Part shown: positions 10,736 through 23,339 of the stretch, in pieces
Layout: each line of letters starts with the position of its first letter
Numbering within the stretch: the first letter of the stretch is position 1
Origin: Annona cherimola
Taxonomy: Eukaryota > Streptophyta > Magnoliopsida > Magnoliales > Annonaceae
Direction of reading: 5' to 3'
NCBI GenBank assembly: GCA_030490835.1
Contig: CM059975.1
Location: forward strand, 32,768,133-32,832,132
DNA: 64,000 bases
Made by a program: the position numbers and the translations under genes
The notes under the pieces: generated by a model
The model's input: the letters and a program-made list of their open reading frames with translations, nothing else
Told to the model about the DNA's origin: nothing
Database searches by the model: none

Positions 10736-13700
10736 GAGTATGTCTACCGGTTGTCCTTCCATCCAACTCCAAAGCTGAGATGGGTGGGAAGACAGCTCAC
10801 CGAGATCTACAACTAACAAAATCTTTTTACAGAAAGTCAGATATACAACTTGGGGGATTTCCCCACCACATCTTAATTTCTCCCCTATACAAAGGGCCAA
10901 TTTTACAATAGCATTGGCGGTTTGATTCTCACTTCTTTGGGCGTGACAAAAAGCTGTCTATTCAAAGCCTACACAGTCTCTTGATTTCCTCCATAAATCC
11001 ATATCTAGGTACGCCCACCCCTTTTAGAAGGTTCACCAGGAGCTAGGATTCTGATTCAAAAACTGCTCTTGTGTGCGCCAGCTTCTTAGCTCCATTTCAT
11101 TCCCCTTTGTCATTGCGATGACTTCCAAATCCAATGTGTTCATAGCACCATTCACAGCTTCACACCGGGCCCCTGAAAAGTTGCCATTCCAATCCCGCAT
11201 TCATTGCCCCAGAGCCATAGCAATTGCCTTCTATCTGCATCCGTGCATCCATGTTCACTTTCATGTAACCCATGGCAGGACATCTCCATTAGGCAGCACT
11301 GCTGCAAATGAACTACTCCCCAGCTGTTAGGAGCATGGCTGATTGGAGCAATATAGTCCCAGCACCAATCCACAATTCCATCTGTAGAGAAGTGATCACC
11401 TTCTGCTATCATATTGTTCCTGTTCCAAATTCTCCAGCATATCGTGATAAAAAGCATTAAGGGAAGAGAGTTGTTCCTTTTGGCTAGCTGATGAATTGCG
11501 TCCCTCACATATAGCACTTCGCCTCAATCTGTTGAAGAATTGATGTTTGAAGCATGCTGCAGTGAAGCTACAATCCCAGAAAAGATGAGTTTCACTCTCA
11601 ACCATTCTAGCTTGTTTGCATAACATACATTGGGGATCTACCGTTATTCCCCTGCAAATCAGATTTTGTTTTGTTGGCAGGGATCGTGTATAGACTCTCC
11701 ATCCAAAAAGATGAATTTTCTTTGCCATTTTAGATTTCCATACTGCTTTTAAACCTTGCCTCTGCTTACAAATTCTGTCATCTCCTGATTGCCCCCTTCT
11801 CCTTTGACTGCAGAGCTAATTTGTAGGCTGTCTTGACACTAAAATTTCAATCAGGTTGCCAGTAGAGTTTATCCTCTTTTCCATGTAATGCTCCGCTTCT
11901 ACGTAATTAGGTTACATAGAGGGAGAGTCATATAACCTCCTTAATTTTTAAATTTTGATCCTTGTTGTAAAATCCAATTTATTCATTGTATTTAATATCA
12001 TTTTCCATCTAGAAGACCAAGTTTCATCTCGATCAAGTATGTTTATGGGCCACATTAGTTGAAAAATTGGGTAAATTATGAAAAATACTTAGATCCACTC
12101 ATGCATGTATTAGAATGTAATAATACTTTATAGAATTAGTAGTCATATTTTAGATGATTTGGATGTTGAAAAAATTACTTTAAAATTGATATTTTAGCAT
12201 TAAACAATTTTATTACGATAATTTTACACATTTATAGATGAGACTCATATACAGTGAAACTAAACAAATAAAAGGGTTTTCAAGATATTATAAATGATGT
12301 TAAATACAATGGATGGAGTAGATTTTCCATCAACCATCAATATTTTAAATATGGCAGGGGATACATAGAAAATGAGTTTCATAGAAGCAGAACCGCTCCA
12401 TGTATAGGTAGTGGAATATTCTTGATTTTGTCCCACCCATTAGTCTCGGCAGCCTCTAATAATTTCTCTCTCTTTCCATCTCTTGTGCTATTTGTCATGA
12501 ATTTTTCTACAGGTGCCATATTGCTTATCCCTTTAGGTAGTGGGCCCGCTTTTATCAGTCTACAATTTGTCCAATGGTCTTCAAAGAACCTAATTTTTGC
12601 ACCATCCCCAACTCTCCATGAGCATCCCACTTGCAATATTGATCTAGCTTTGAGAATACGTTACCATATATAGGAGCTTCCTAGCACCACCTTGCAGTCA
12701 CAAAAGGACTTGTAGAGAAATAACAAGCTTTCGGCACCTTATAGCATAATGTATCTTCTTCTGTGATTAGTCTCCAGGCTTATTTGGCCACCACATTCGC
12801 ATTGAAAGTCAAAGAATCCCTGAATCCCAGTCCCCTATCCTCTTTAGGTTTGCAAAGCTTATTCCAAGCTAACCATTTGATTCTCCTCTTCCTATCTTTT
12901 TCACCCCACTAGAATTTGCTGATCATCATGTTGAGCTCTTCACGAATCTTCTTTGAAAATAGGAAGAGGTTCATTATGTAGCATGGAATTGCTTAGGTAA
13001 TGACTTTAATGAGGACCTCTTTGGCCTTTGCTTAGAGTAATTTCTATTTCCAACTTTGTATTTTTTTCCCACATCTTCACTTTAAGACGCTATAGAATCT
13101 TTGATTTGTTTCTTCCAAACCACATTGGTGGTACTAAATATGCTGAAAAATGTTGGTTGTCTGCTTCCGAGGCTGTTATCATCTTTCTACTCGCCTCTAC
13201 TCTTGTACTCTTGCTGAAAACGATTGATGTCTTCCCCATGTTGACTCTCTGTCTTAATTCCTTCTCGTATTGCTGTAGAATTTGTTTCGGTTGCTCCACA
13301 TTTTCTTGTGTTGCTAAAAAAAAATAATAATAATAATACGCCATCTGCAAAGAACGAATGGGTTAGTATTGGGTCTCTCCTGCATAATGTGATCCCTTGA
13401 ATCTTCCCACGCTTGTGGTTGTCTTTGATTAAAGGCCTTCTACACATAGCAAAAATAGGTATGGAGACAGAGGATTGCTTGTTGTAGCCCTCTAATAGGT
13501 TTGATTGGTTCAGTTAGAGTTCCATTTACGAAAATTTTGTACATGACTGTTGTAATGCATCCTTTAATCCATTTGATCCACTGCTCCTCGAATCCCATCC
13601 ATGTCATCACCCTAAAGAGGTACTGCCACTCAATCCGATCTTATGCTTCAACTATATCAAACTTCAGGGCCATATCTTCCTCTTCAATTTTCATTTCCAA

Positions 13701-14800
13701 GCCAATATTGCATTGTCTATGATCAATCTTCTGGATATGAAAGTGCTTCATTCTTGTGAGATTAACTCTTGCAAGCATTCTTTCATTGTTTTGGCAAGCA
13801 CTTTGGAGACACATTTGTAGATGACATTACAAAGACTAATAGGCCGAAAGTTTGTCAGCTTAGATGCTCCCTTTCTCTTCGGAATCAGGACAATAGTAGT
13901 TTGATTAATCTCACTGAAGTTGCTACCTTGTACTCTAACATTGTTTTCTTCCAATAGTCTTCTACATGCTATATAAATATCCTCCCTAACTACACCCTAG
14001 TATTTTTGGAAGAAGCCTGCAGACATCCCATCTGGTTCGGGAGCTTTCATGGGTCCATACCCTTCATGGCCTTCCGTCCCTCTTCTCTTGTTGGGGGCTT
14101 GCTGAGGGCCTGCCGTTCCTCATCAGAAATGCTGCTTTTGATTTGATTCACTACCCCTTTAGTGGTTCCATCAGATTCTGTGGTATATATAGTTCCTGAA
14201 GCACAGTTCTACCACCGCCACTTTCTCCTCCTCCTTTGTGAATTCCTGCCCATTTCCACCCACAACTTATTCTATGAAATTCCTTCTTCATCTCTCAGAA
14301 GCTGCCTTATGAAAGAATGAGGTGTTTCTGTCTTCGCATTTCATCTTGTTAATATCTGCTTTCTGTTTCCAGGCGATTTCCTCGTCCGCAAGCATTGAGT
14401 TTATTATGGCCTCCTCCTCTTTGATCCTTCTGTCTCTTTCATCGGAAGCCGTTTGACATCTTAATTGCTGAACTTCAGTTTGATGCATCTGGATTTTCTG
14501 CTTTTGGGAACCTTTCATTTTTGCATTCCATTTGATTGGTTCTTTGCCACATTGCTGAAGTTTCCAACAGATTAGCTATCCATAGGGGTGGATTGCCTTG
14601 CCATACAAAATTATTCTTAAGATCTTTCGGCCTGCTAAGTAGCAAGGAATGGGGAACAGAATCGCCCCTTCCTTCTCTCGTCACCTCTCCAATTCCCACT
14701 GTTTCATCATTTGTTCTCCTCCTATTGTCCACATTTACTTTCAGTCCACCCTTCATTAGGCAGCTTCGAACAAAGTTCGAACTCTGAACTTCAAGCATAT
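10736..14800 (-). pseudogene. Degenerate L1-type LINE: reverse transcriptase, zf-RVT and RNase H
   Basis: Minus-strand fragments follow the order of a plant L1 ORF2. A basic pre-RT region (~14290-14520) includes NTSFFHKAASER. The RT core (~13090-13960) has [11 protein letters not shown] and DIVEA.DRIEW. Its catalytic motif reads FFADG instead of FFADD near 13365, so the second Asp is lost. Next are the WRVGDGAKIRFFEDHW region (12379-12636), a zinc-binding domain with LPTKQNL, CMLCK and HLFWDC (11396-11728), and an RNase H remnant down to ~10850. The 3' end near 10736 has a short A-run. There are many stops and frameshifts, so it is inactive. A ~490-bp repeat (11905-12394) interrupts it. The 5' limit is uncertain. 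Confidence 0.85.
11905..12394. mobile_element. ~490-bp non-autonomous element (GCTTCTATG-type ends), copy 1
   Basis: It interrupts the L1 coding sequence. The ends GCTTCTACG and CATAGAAGC are inverted, with a nearby GGTTACATAGA word. It aligns along its whole length with 20655-21172 (shared ACTTAGATCCA, TTTTAGATGATTT, TTTAGCATTAAA). Non-coding. The superfamily is not decided because the TSD is unclear. Confidence 0.65.
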
Positions 14801-15055
14801 AAACTAGAAAGTGAAACCAACTGCACTATGCCAAAGTTGATGATGATGCATATTACTTTTGGTATTCTAATAGTTGGTTATTAAATCGACGACTGCATGG
14901 TTTCTTGAAAAATTAGAACTATATGTACACAGTTTACTTGAAATTATATGCGTAGTACGTTTGTTTAAAAATTTTGAAAAATAAAGAAAATGTTCCTGCA
15001 AATAAATAAAACTAAAAAAATGCAAGAAATTACCTTTAAAATATAAAAAATTTAG
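14801..15055. other. AT-rich spacer
   Basis: No feature recognised. Confidence 0.4.
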
Positions 15056-15497
15056 TGCTTTTTCAAAATATACCTACTATTTTGGCCCTAATCCAGATAT
15101 ATCAACAAAGTTTTCAAAATCCCAAATATATTTACTACATTTGTATTAACCTAAAAAATGCTCACTTTGTAAAAAACTAACAGTTAATTTTTAAAAATGC
15201 TCAAAATACCCCAATTATAAATAATAAATGATGAAATCAAACAGAAAAAAATGAAATTAGGGCTTTTTAAATTTAGAACTCACGTACAATTAGGACATCA
15301 GTGGGCCATAACCTTCAATTTTTTCAATCTCGTGAAGGATATATTAGTAATTTTACATATCAACTAACGATGTTAACTCACTGAATGAGCATTTTTCAGA
15401 TTAAATGGAAACGTAGTGAGTATATTTGAGATTTTTGAAACATTATGTGTATATGTGAAATTAAGGTCAAACATAGTGGTTATATTTGGAAAAAACC
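15056..15497. mobile_element. Foldback element, family 3 copy
   Basis: The arm 15056-15180 (AAATATACCTACTATTTTGG ... AAAAATGCTCA) is matched in reverse complement by 15385-15497 (TGAGCATTTTTCAGATTAAA ... GGTTATATTTGG). Elements at 17887 and 27890 have the same design. No ORF. Confidence 0.65.
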
Positions 15498-15724
15498 TAA
15501 AAATTTATTTTAAAAAATATTACTCATGCTAAATAGATACAATATTCCTAGTTTATTTAACGTGAGGAATATTTCAAAAATAATTTTTTGAATTTTAAAG
15601 TTATTTCTTATATTTTATAATTTTTATTTGTTTGTAAGTGCATTTTCATAATTTTTGAAAATTTTTTAACGAAAGTAACACGCTTGTATTTTAGGAAATT
15701 GTATAGGTATAAATGTAATATGCC
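15498..15724. other. AT-rich spacer
   Basis: Nothing recognised. Confidence 0.4.
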
Positions 15725-16015
15725 AGGTGTATTTGGTAATTAGCAAAACATGTTAAGGTAAAACTATTCTATTTAAACTTTTTACTCTCCATAACTAATC
15801 TATTTTTTAATTATTTATTCACATTTTTCTATACAACTACTTTACTTTTCAATCATTTTTATACAATTATCTATACAACTAACTTATTTATTTTAACTTT
15901 ATTCTCTTTACTCTTCATTATTACTTTTATCATATCACATCATTTTCTTTTATTTTAACAACTTTTATCCTAAAAATTTTTCCTACAAAAGTTTTATCAC
16001 TTTTCAAACACACCC
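15725..16015 (+). mobile_element. Tourist/PIF-type MITE, family 1 copy
   Basis: GGTGTATTTGG at the left and CAAACACACCC at the right enclose the family body (CTCTCCATAACTAATCT, CATTTTTCTATACAACTAC). No clear TAA is left at the 5' side, so the exact left end is a guess. Confidence 0.65.
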
Positions 16016-16377
16016 TTTGAAAACTTGTGATATGCTTGCAATTTTGCCCTAACTATGTAGTTACAAAAACCCCTTAACAGTCTAATGATTAAGGAATAGC
16101 GAGTACATCAACAAATAATCAAGGCATATTCGAACCAAATTCAAAGATCCAAAACATCCATTAACTTTAGAATTGTTTTAATATATAACATTTACTTAAC
16201 ATGAAAACGAAAATAGCTAAACAGATCCCTAATTTAAAAGTTCAAAGGGGTTCGAAGTATTAGTTAAAACTTGTTCGAGTCAAAACCGCTTACTGCGCTG
16301 GTCTGATCACCAGTCACAGATGTGCGAAGGTTAAAAAGTTGCGAATTTCACAAACTCGTCGTACCGATGTGCAACTT

Positions 16378-17830
16378 GGTTGACGATGGATGATATGAGC
16401 CACATGAGCAGGATATTCCGCTCGAGTACAAATCCCGGGGGGTCCCTTCTAACAGCACCCCAGGATATTCTGCTCGAGTATAAATCCCTGGTCCAGGCTC
16501 CGAGTAGCATCCAATGAGCCACGGAGGAATCGTTTTCGGGAAAAAGGCTGTGATGGGCCCGATGGGAAATGCCTTGTTGGGTGGCGGTGCACGGACGTCT
16601 CTAGGCCAACAGCAATCTGACGGTCAGGATTTTCTCCTAGCTATCATCAGCCTCCAACATCCTATTGTTTTTAATCCCCCAACATATTCTACTAATAATC
16701 CTTTAACAAAAATAACAAATATACTCATGCATTCTTAATATTTGTGCTTTGACCCAACTTGATGATGATGTGGAATTTATCCGGCCAATTGCTTTTAAAA
16801 TCGTTTTTTTGGATAACAAATTAAATTTTATATAAATTAAATATCTATATAGACTAATAAAAAAAAGTCAAAAAATATACAGTCTCATGTAATAAAAGTG
16901 TAACAAATCGATTTAATAAAACTATTTAATTTATTTTTTGTTTCAAAGATATTAATTCGATGCATGTGTAAACAGTATACAACATTTTCGTACGTGGATG
17001 AAAAATTGTATAAGTTATCATAACATTTAATTCATATATAAATGGATTCAAATGTTTTAATAATTTACATATGCCTATATATTTAGAAGTAATGAGGTAC
17101 AGCACGTCCGAGAATTGGATAGAAATAATTCCTTATCTCGTAATAAAGAAAATCATTTAAAATAGTATGACTGATTTAATTTTGATTTCATCATCCCATC
17201 TAAGAATGGGACCCATTATCCAAATTTGAAGTAGCCTTCTCCCACCCTCTTACATTAGGGTCGATATTGATGATATCAGCCACATGAACACCATATTCCG
17301 CTCGAGTATAAATTAATTGTGGGTCTCACTAAAAAAAAAAAAATCAGTTGTGTGTATGGTTCCCACTCCCATTGAAAAACACAACAAAACAGTATCCAAT
17401 AGCCGTGGAATGGCTGGGAGTCGTTTTCCCGAAAAAGGCAGTGAAAGGAAAGTCCTTGCCTGGGAATGCTTCCGTTAAATCCCTTTGTAGCCTTTTTCAT
17501 TTCTAATATTTTAAACTCATTTATAATGTATTGTATTTAGCATTATTTATAATATATTAGAAACACTTTCACTTGTCTAGTATTATTGTGCATAAGCTCC
17601 ATCTACAAATATGTAAAATCAATTTAATAAAATAATTTAATATTAAATATTAAATTTAAAGTTGTATTTTTAATGTTTAAATTGTCTAAAATATCATTTC
17701 TACGTGGATAAATAATTCTATATAATTTTATTACATTCTAATACATATGTGAATAGATCTAAATATTTTCCTAACTTACACATAAATATACCTCTTTTAA
17801 AGTAAATGTGGCTTACGCACATATCTGATC
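16378..17830. repeat. Diverged tandem segmental duplication (~880-bp period)
   Basis: The block starting 16390 (GATGATATGAGCCACATGA, ATATTCCGCTCGAGTA, ATCGTTTTCGGGAAAAAGGC) recurs from 17270 (GATGATATCAGCCACATGA, ATATTCCGCTCGAGTA, GTCGTTTTCCCGAAAAAGGC). The AT-rich part after each copy also corresponds (16780-17080 and 17520-17830). Those AT-rich parts resemble, in reverse, the GCTTCTATG repeat family. No coding region recognised. Confidence 0.65.
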
Positions 17831-17886
17831 TATATGAAACTTAATTTCCTAAATAAACAAACGATGTTAAATAAAAAAGAGAATTC

Positions 17887-18362
17887 CTTATATACCAACA
17901 AATTTTACCCATAATTTCACTTACACCCATGAATTTTCAAAAATTCTTCCAATACCTATGAATTTTTATTATAATTTCACTTATACTCACGGTATTAGAG
18001 ATCTGTTAAAGATGTCGTTAACTTTTTGAAAAAAACGAATATGCTCATCCCTAATTATGATTTTATAGCTAAAAGCGTAAAACTTGATATTATAATGAAT
18101 ATTTAATAATTCTACAACAATAAAATGATATATTATCTAAATATGGATATTTAACTTTAAGTAAAACAACCTTAAATTACATTAGAGCTTGGACATATTT
18201 GTCATTTTACAAGGGGGCTAACAGCTCATTTAATGGATCCCTAACGATGTATTTATAAGTGGAATTATGATGAAAATTTATGAATGTGAGAGAAATTTTC
18301 AAAAACTCATGAGTATAAGTAGAATTATAGGTAAAATTTATGAGTATATAAATTTACCCTGA
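17887..18362. mobile_element. Foldback element, family 3 copy
   Basis: The arm 17887-18035 (AAATTTTACCCATAATTTCA ... AACGATGT-side) pairs with 18235-18362 (ACGATGTATTTATAAGTGGA ... TTATGAGTATATAAATTTAC) as reverse complements. The design is as at 15056 and 27890. Confidence 0.65.
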
Positions 18363-18873
18363 ATATAATGACTGCATTAGATTTTTCAGCATCAAAATTT
18401 TAAAATTTATTTGTTTACCCTTAATTTACCGCTTCAAACCCAGTTAGATAAAAGCATAGAGCGGCCCGGAACAAGTAAACCACACATGTTAAAATTTATT
18501 TGTTTATTTGTAACTCAAAAGATCTTTCAAACGTATTTGTTTTGTTAATAAAAATTGAAAACAGTATCTAAATTACCACGATAAATTCCGATCGTTAATC
18601 GCATCTTCCTTCCTTCGATCCAGTCAAGTTAGCTTTATTCCCCCTCCGTCTCCGTTTGAATGGACAAAGCTTTTGACAAGGGAAGGACTCCCAAAGGACC
18701 AACTTTATAACAGCAACTAGATTAAAAAAGCGGGCACATTACATGGAATAGTACGGTCTAAGGGAAGTGGATTGGGACCCACATCCAGATTCTGATCAAA
18801 TCAACGGCTACAAAAATCCATGATCACGTCATGGCCCATCCCACGATCCACGCCTAAAAAAATGAAAATCTGT
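18363..18873. other. 3' side of the S40 gene
   Basis: Contains the S40 3' UTR on the minus strand. No other feature recognised. Confidence 0.4.
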
Positions 18874-19476
18874 TCAGCCGTAGAAGCCGGTCTGGCTCCA
18901 AACCGCGTTCCGCACCCGGCTCATGTCCCGGCCCTTGAGCGTCCGGCCCACCCCTTCGAAGACCGAATGAGCCGCCGCCGCGCTCCTTCGACTCCGCGCT
19001 AGGTACTCGTGCGGTGGGACCCACTCGTCATCGTCATCATCGCCGCCATTCATCGTCGCGCCGTAGCCGTCCTGCATTGACCCGGCATAGTCCACCGGCA
19101 GGATCTTCGGCCAGTCCGGCACGTTCACCGGCGCCGAAGACGCGACGACCTCCCGGCGATCGTGATGGCTCTGGTGCATCATCCTCGCCGAAGCCTTCCC
19201 GCCGTCTTGGAAAGCCGATGACAGCCCTCCCACCTGCTGATCTTCCGCTCTCGCCCACCGCCTATCCGCCGGCCCGCCGTGGGCTCGGCACCTGTGCGAA
19301 GCGCCCGTCCTCCGAGCCGCGCCGCTGTCGTGGTCGACTCCGCCGCTGATCGTCGACCACACGTCCTCTTCGGCGAGCTCGGTGTGATCGGCGCCGCTCG
19401 GTTGATCGGGAGCGTAACCGAAGCTACCGAGTAGACGGTCGCGATGGCTGGATTCGAATTTCCGTCCCTTGGCCAT
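18874..19476 (-). CDS. Senescence regulator S40 family protein (DUF584)
   Basis: A 200-residue intronless ORF begins at the ATG ending at 19476 (MAKGRKFESSHRDRLLGSF) and ends with TGA at 18874. The ORF is open 21 codons further upstream, but the family's conserved N-terminus starts at this Met. Family landmarks appear in order: VNVPDWPKIL (~117-126), the acidic DDDDDEWVPPHEYLAR (~146-161), and the C-terminal VFEGVGRTLKGRD then SRVRNAVW up to GFYG (~172-200). S40 proteins are small nuclear plant proteins linked to leaf senescence and stress; the biochemical role is not known. Local GC is far above the flanks, which is common for this intronless family in some lineages. Length and ends are normal and the frame is intact, so it is probably functional. 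Confidence 0.92.
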   Translation of the reverse strand: MAKGRKFESSHRDRLLGSFGYAPDQPSGADHTELAEEDVWSTISGGVDHDSGAARRTGASHRCRAHGGPADRRWARAEDQQVGGLSSAFQDGGKASARMMHQSHHDRREVVASSAPVNVPDWPKILPVDYAGSMQDGYGATMNGGDDDDDEWVPPHEYLARSRRSAAAAHSVFEGVGRTLKGRDMSRVRNAVWSQTGFYG

Positions 19477-19624
19477 GGAGACAGCTGTAGGGTTATAGAT
19501 CGGCCATAAAAATCCGATCGGACGGCCGACAGGTTCCACGTGGAGGGAGGAGAAGGGAGGCGGAGGGGGAGGACAAGACTACGGGGGATTTGAAAAGACG
19601 AAGCAACGGATCGCAGCTCGGCTC

Positions 19625-19632
19625 TACTTATA
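19625..19632 (-). promoter_or_regulatory. Candidate TATA box of the S40 gene
   Basis: The minus strand reads TATAAGTA about 150 bp upstream of the start codon, a plausible distance for a plant promoter with a ~120-nt leader. A TACGTGTAG word (ACGT core) lies further up near 19763. This is inferred from position and sequence only. Confidence 0.5.
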
Positions 19633-19759
19633 GCCTTCTTCATTGCTTTTCCATCCCATTTACTCGCCATTGCGTTTTTGGTGACGCTGTTGCACGGCAA
19701 AGGACGACGCTCCATGCTCGAGCTTCGGTTGTCCGCTGGTGGAACCCACACTAGGAGAC

Positions 19760-20654
19760 CCTACGTGTAGTTGAAGGAATCACGGGGTTTCATCAGACCT
19801 TATGATTTGGATATTTATGGAAAGAAAATTACTGTTGAATATGTCAAGGACATGTTCATGCATGCGCCCATTTGCAAAAATTACTAGGTATTTATTCTAA
19901 TGTCTTAATGGGGCCCGCTTTTATGCAACTGTCAATAAGTGGGGGAATTTTTATTTTTTACTGAGTAAAATGAACATGTTTTTGACGGAATACAAGATGG
20001 ATCAGAAATTTTGACTAAAATTCAAAAATAGGATCAAGATAGGTTAATCATATCCTGACCTTAAGAGTCCTATTCCATCTCGCATATATTAATTTATTAA
20101 AAATTATAGGCCTACGCATCTAAAAAAAAGCCTACATTTAAATATTATTATTATTATTTTCTTTCAAAATTTTCACGTTTTTATAATTAACTACATCAAG
20201 AATAAAAGAACCAATTTATGCAGACAACAATATAAAAATCAATAAGAGGAACTTCCATGTATATATATAACTCTTATGTATAATTGTATATTAAATTATT
20301 TTAATAAATTTATACTATATTCTCTCATGTTTTATTTTAGTAATGATGTTCTTTTTAATAATTAATAAAATATTGAAGCATATAACATTTAAGTTTAACA
20401 TAGATGTATTTTTATATTTGATAGATATATAAATTCTTAAAATCACCTTATTTTAACTGCATTTTTTACCTGACCCACTATCCCAAAATCAATCCGCTAC
20501 CAACTCAAAGTTTGTCTCGGGACTTATTAAAGAAAGTGATGGTCAAATCAACCTTGTCTTGATCCAGTAAAACATAAGGTCAAATAGAATTTTAAAAAAA
20601 TAGAATTAGGGTTGGGCAAACCTTGACCTGGTACAGCCCACCTTAATTCCCACC
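19760..20654. other. Upstream flank of S40, AT-rich
   Basis: No element or gene recognised. Part near 20580-20650 (AGAATTAGGGTTGGGC) resembles the repeat at 478-1140. Confidence 0.35.
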
Positions 20655-21172
20655 CCTAGTAACCGAGTTACATAGAAACAGTTTCATATAATCCCTTCAA
20701 AATTTAAGATTTTAATGCTTGATGGAACATTCAATCCATTCATTGTATTTTACATCATTTATTTAGTTAAGAGATCAAGTTTTATCCAAATCTAATACAT
20801 GCATAGGTCACATTTTTTCAAAAATAGGTGCATTCACGTGTAAATTAGAGAAAATACTTAGATCCATTCACATATATATTGGAATGTAGTAATATTTTAT
20901 AGAATCATTTATACATATATTAGTGAGATTTTAGATGATTTAGATGTTGAAAATACTATTTAAAACTAGATATTTAGCATTAAATCATTTTATTATGTTA
21001 ATTTTTCACGTTTGTAGATAATGCTCATATCCAGTGATACTGGACAAATGGAAGGATTTTTATAATAATTAAATGATGTTAAACATAATGGATGAAGTGA
21101 ATTTTTCATCAATCATATAGATGTTAAAAATGAAGAGGTTACATAGAATGAGAGTTGCATAGAAGCATCCCC
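20655..21172. mobile_element. ~510-bp non-autonomous element (GCTTCTATG-type ends), copy 2
   Basis: The left end has GAGTTACATAGAAAC, and the right end has GGTTACATAGAATGAG then TGCATAGAAGC. It is collinear with the copy at 11905-12394 throughout. No ORF. Confidence 0.65.
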
Positions 21173-21571
21173 TTTTACTAATTTTATTACTAAGTATTAT
21201 TTATAATGTCAAAAATTACTTTGATTGCAAGCTTATATGTTTAAAATTTTTAAAACCCCTTTGAGAATGAAAATATAAAATCAAAATTTAAAAATAAATA
21301 CTATAAAATAGTTTTTACTAGAGCATTTTTGGCTAAAATCAAAACTTTTCATGGTATGCAGTTTGGCTCCCTTACAGTAGGCAGCGGTTTGAAACTCATC
21401 CCAAACAGCGATGGAGATCTCATTCCGGGCAATGGTGGCACTGTCTCCCTGTATTTAACGAGAGCATCCACTAAGTAAAAAAGAATAGAATATATTGTTA
21501 GATTATTTATTAGAATGTCATATGGAAAATTATAAGAATGTCTCATGGCGTGATTGTAATACTAATTTAGA

Positions 21572-21577
<6 letters not shown>
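21173..21577. other. AT-rich spacer
   Basis: A short less AT-rich patch near 21360-21450 carries an open stretch on the minus strand, but I recognise no domain. Confidence 0.35.

Positions 21578-21614
<37 letters not shown>
21578..21614. repeat. (TA)n microsatellite
   Basis: About 18 uninterrupted TA dinucleotides. Confidence 0.95.
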
Positions 21615-21615
<1 letters not shown>

Positions 21616-21616
<1 letters not shown>

Positions 21617-21863
21617 CTTCAAAAAAACTTTTTAATATAAAAACTTTCCACTTTCAACAACTACTCTATTTTTAAATTATTTTTTCATATCTTCCTGCAT
21701 AATTACTTATTTTCTAATCATTTTTACACAACTACTTATAAAACTAACAATCTATTTTACCTTTATTATCTTTACTCTTCATCATTATCCCTATTATATA
21801 CATTATTTTTCTACTATTTTAAAACTTGTTATTCAAAAGTTTTATTACTTCTCAAACACACCC
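21616..21863 (+). mobile_element. Tourist/PIF-type MITE, family 1 copy, 5' end lost
   Basis: The right end CAAACACACCC is followed by TAA (21864-21866), and the body matches the family. The left TIR is missing where the (TA)n tract begins. Confidence 0.7.
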
Positions 21864-21866
21864 TAA

Positions 21867-22816
21867 GTATGATTTTTAACATCTAAACAAATACACATCA
21901 CGAATGCTATAAACGGTTTAGATCTTTAAAAATAAAGTTTTAAATTAAAAAGTCAAAAGGGTGATACGTTGCATTAGATCATAATCTTTCAATGCAATTG
22001 TTTGTATACAGTGTATTTTTACTAAAATTTATACTTTAAGTAAATTGAATCCAACCATAATATTATGCAACACATACTATTTATAAAGCAAAATCTATTT
22101 GCTTGAAAATTTGTATATTTTTAAAAAATCAATATCGTTTGGATGTAGATATGCAATATTTGAAATTTCAGCAAGGCCTTGTTTGGGACTGCGTTTATGC
22201 AGGGTTTCTGCGTTTATAGAAAAGCTACACAATATATATATTGAGATGATCCTTTCACATTGTGTCATCAGCTTCTCTAGTTTCGGTATTTAATTCTGGT
22301 AACTTTTAAGCATGACAAGTGCATAATAAAGAAGTAGGAAAATATCATTTACGCCGTGTAAAGTGTGCAATGAATTTATCTTAGGGTTATCTTCAAATAT
22401 TATAATACTTTATATCCATACGTACACATATGACCATAAGGAAAATGATATTGGCAGCAACATATTTTATCCTTAATTCCAAATAAGATAACCCTGTTAA
22501 AATTGACAGAAAAATAATGTAAGGTTATAATATTATCCCAGCTAAAAATAAAAAAGAAGCTACTCTAAATAAATATTATTAAAAATTTTAACGAAATGAT
22601 ATAAACATACAAAGTAAAAGTGGACTCAATAAACGTTACACGCACACAGTGTTCCATTTTAAAAAATGACAAGGTCATTTTTGTCTTTTTAAAATTTACC
22701 ACACTATTTGATAAAACGTAATTGTGTTATCATATTTTGAATTTAGGAATAGAATATATGCCCACCTATATTATTATTATAGATGTATAATTATATCTAT
22801 AAATATAAGTTGTGTT
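21867..22816. other. AT-rich spacer
   Basis: No gene, RNA or repeat recognised. Confidence 0.4.
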
Positions 22817-23111
22817 TGACACTAGGCATGTGGCCTAGTGGTACCACTAGTTGGTGCAAATGCTGCTGGTTGGGTTTTGAGTTTCTACATAGTGGAGGGT
22901 CTTTTATGAACTTCCTCTTGGTTGAAGGTGTTTTTTACACGTTCCACATTAGATGTAGAGATATTTATAGAAAAATCTCGCGTTTTATGAACTTACTCTT
23001 GGTTGGGGGTGTTTTTTACACATTACACATTAAATGTAAAGATATTTATAGACAAAATCTTTGCAATGTGTAAGGGTTGAATATTCTTGATTGTGTATAA
23101 ATACTAAAAAA
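22817..23111 (+). mobile_element. tRNA-derived SINE with internal duplication
   Basis: AAGTTGTGTT flanks it (22807-22816 and 23112-23121). It has a pol III A box (GTGGCCTAGTGGT, 22830-22842), a degenerate B box (GGTTTTGAGTTTC, 22873-22885) and an A-run at the 3' end. The body contains a ~78-bp tandem duplication: TTTTATGAACTT...CTTGGTTG appears at ~22906 and again at ~22984. The open frame across it is incidental. Confidence 0.8.
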
Positions 23112-23121
23112 AAGTTGTGTT

Positions 23122-23339
23122 CATATTTGAAATTGGCCCCTATCCTAAACAAAAGTGGCTAATGTTAAACCCCCATGGAAAGTATTCGTGACATGAATTC
23201 CACTAAAGTTTTCATTATCGCTGTCCCATTTTGGTCAACTTCAATGATTAAATTAAAATTCAGCTGCTTATTTTGTTGAAAATGATTTACTATACGCAAA
23301 TCGTTTTAGTCAAATTTGGGCGGGCTCTACCTGCTCATC
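23122..23339. other. Spacer
   Basis: Nothing recognised. Confidence 0.35.

Noticed and set aside
18820..19751. Other long ORFs over the S40 gene, both strands
   Set aside because: They are shadows caused by high GC and lack of stops. Only the 18874-19476 minus frame has family motifs.
22783..23073. 96-codon + strand ORF
   Set aside because: It spans the SINE and its internal duplication. The repeated peptide simply reflects the DNA repeat.
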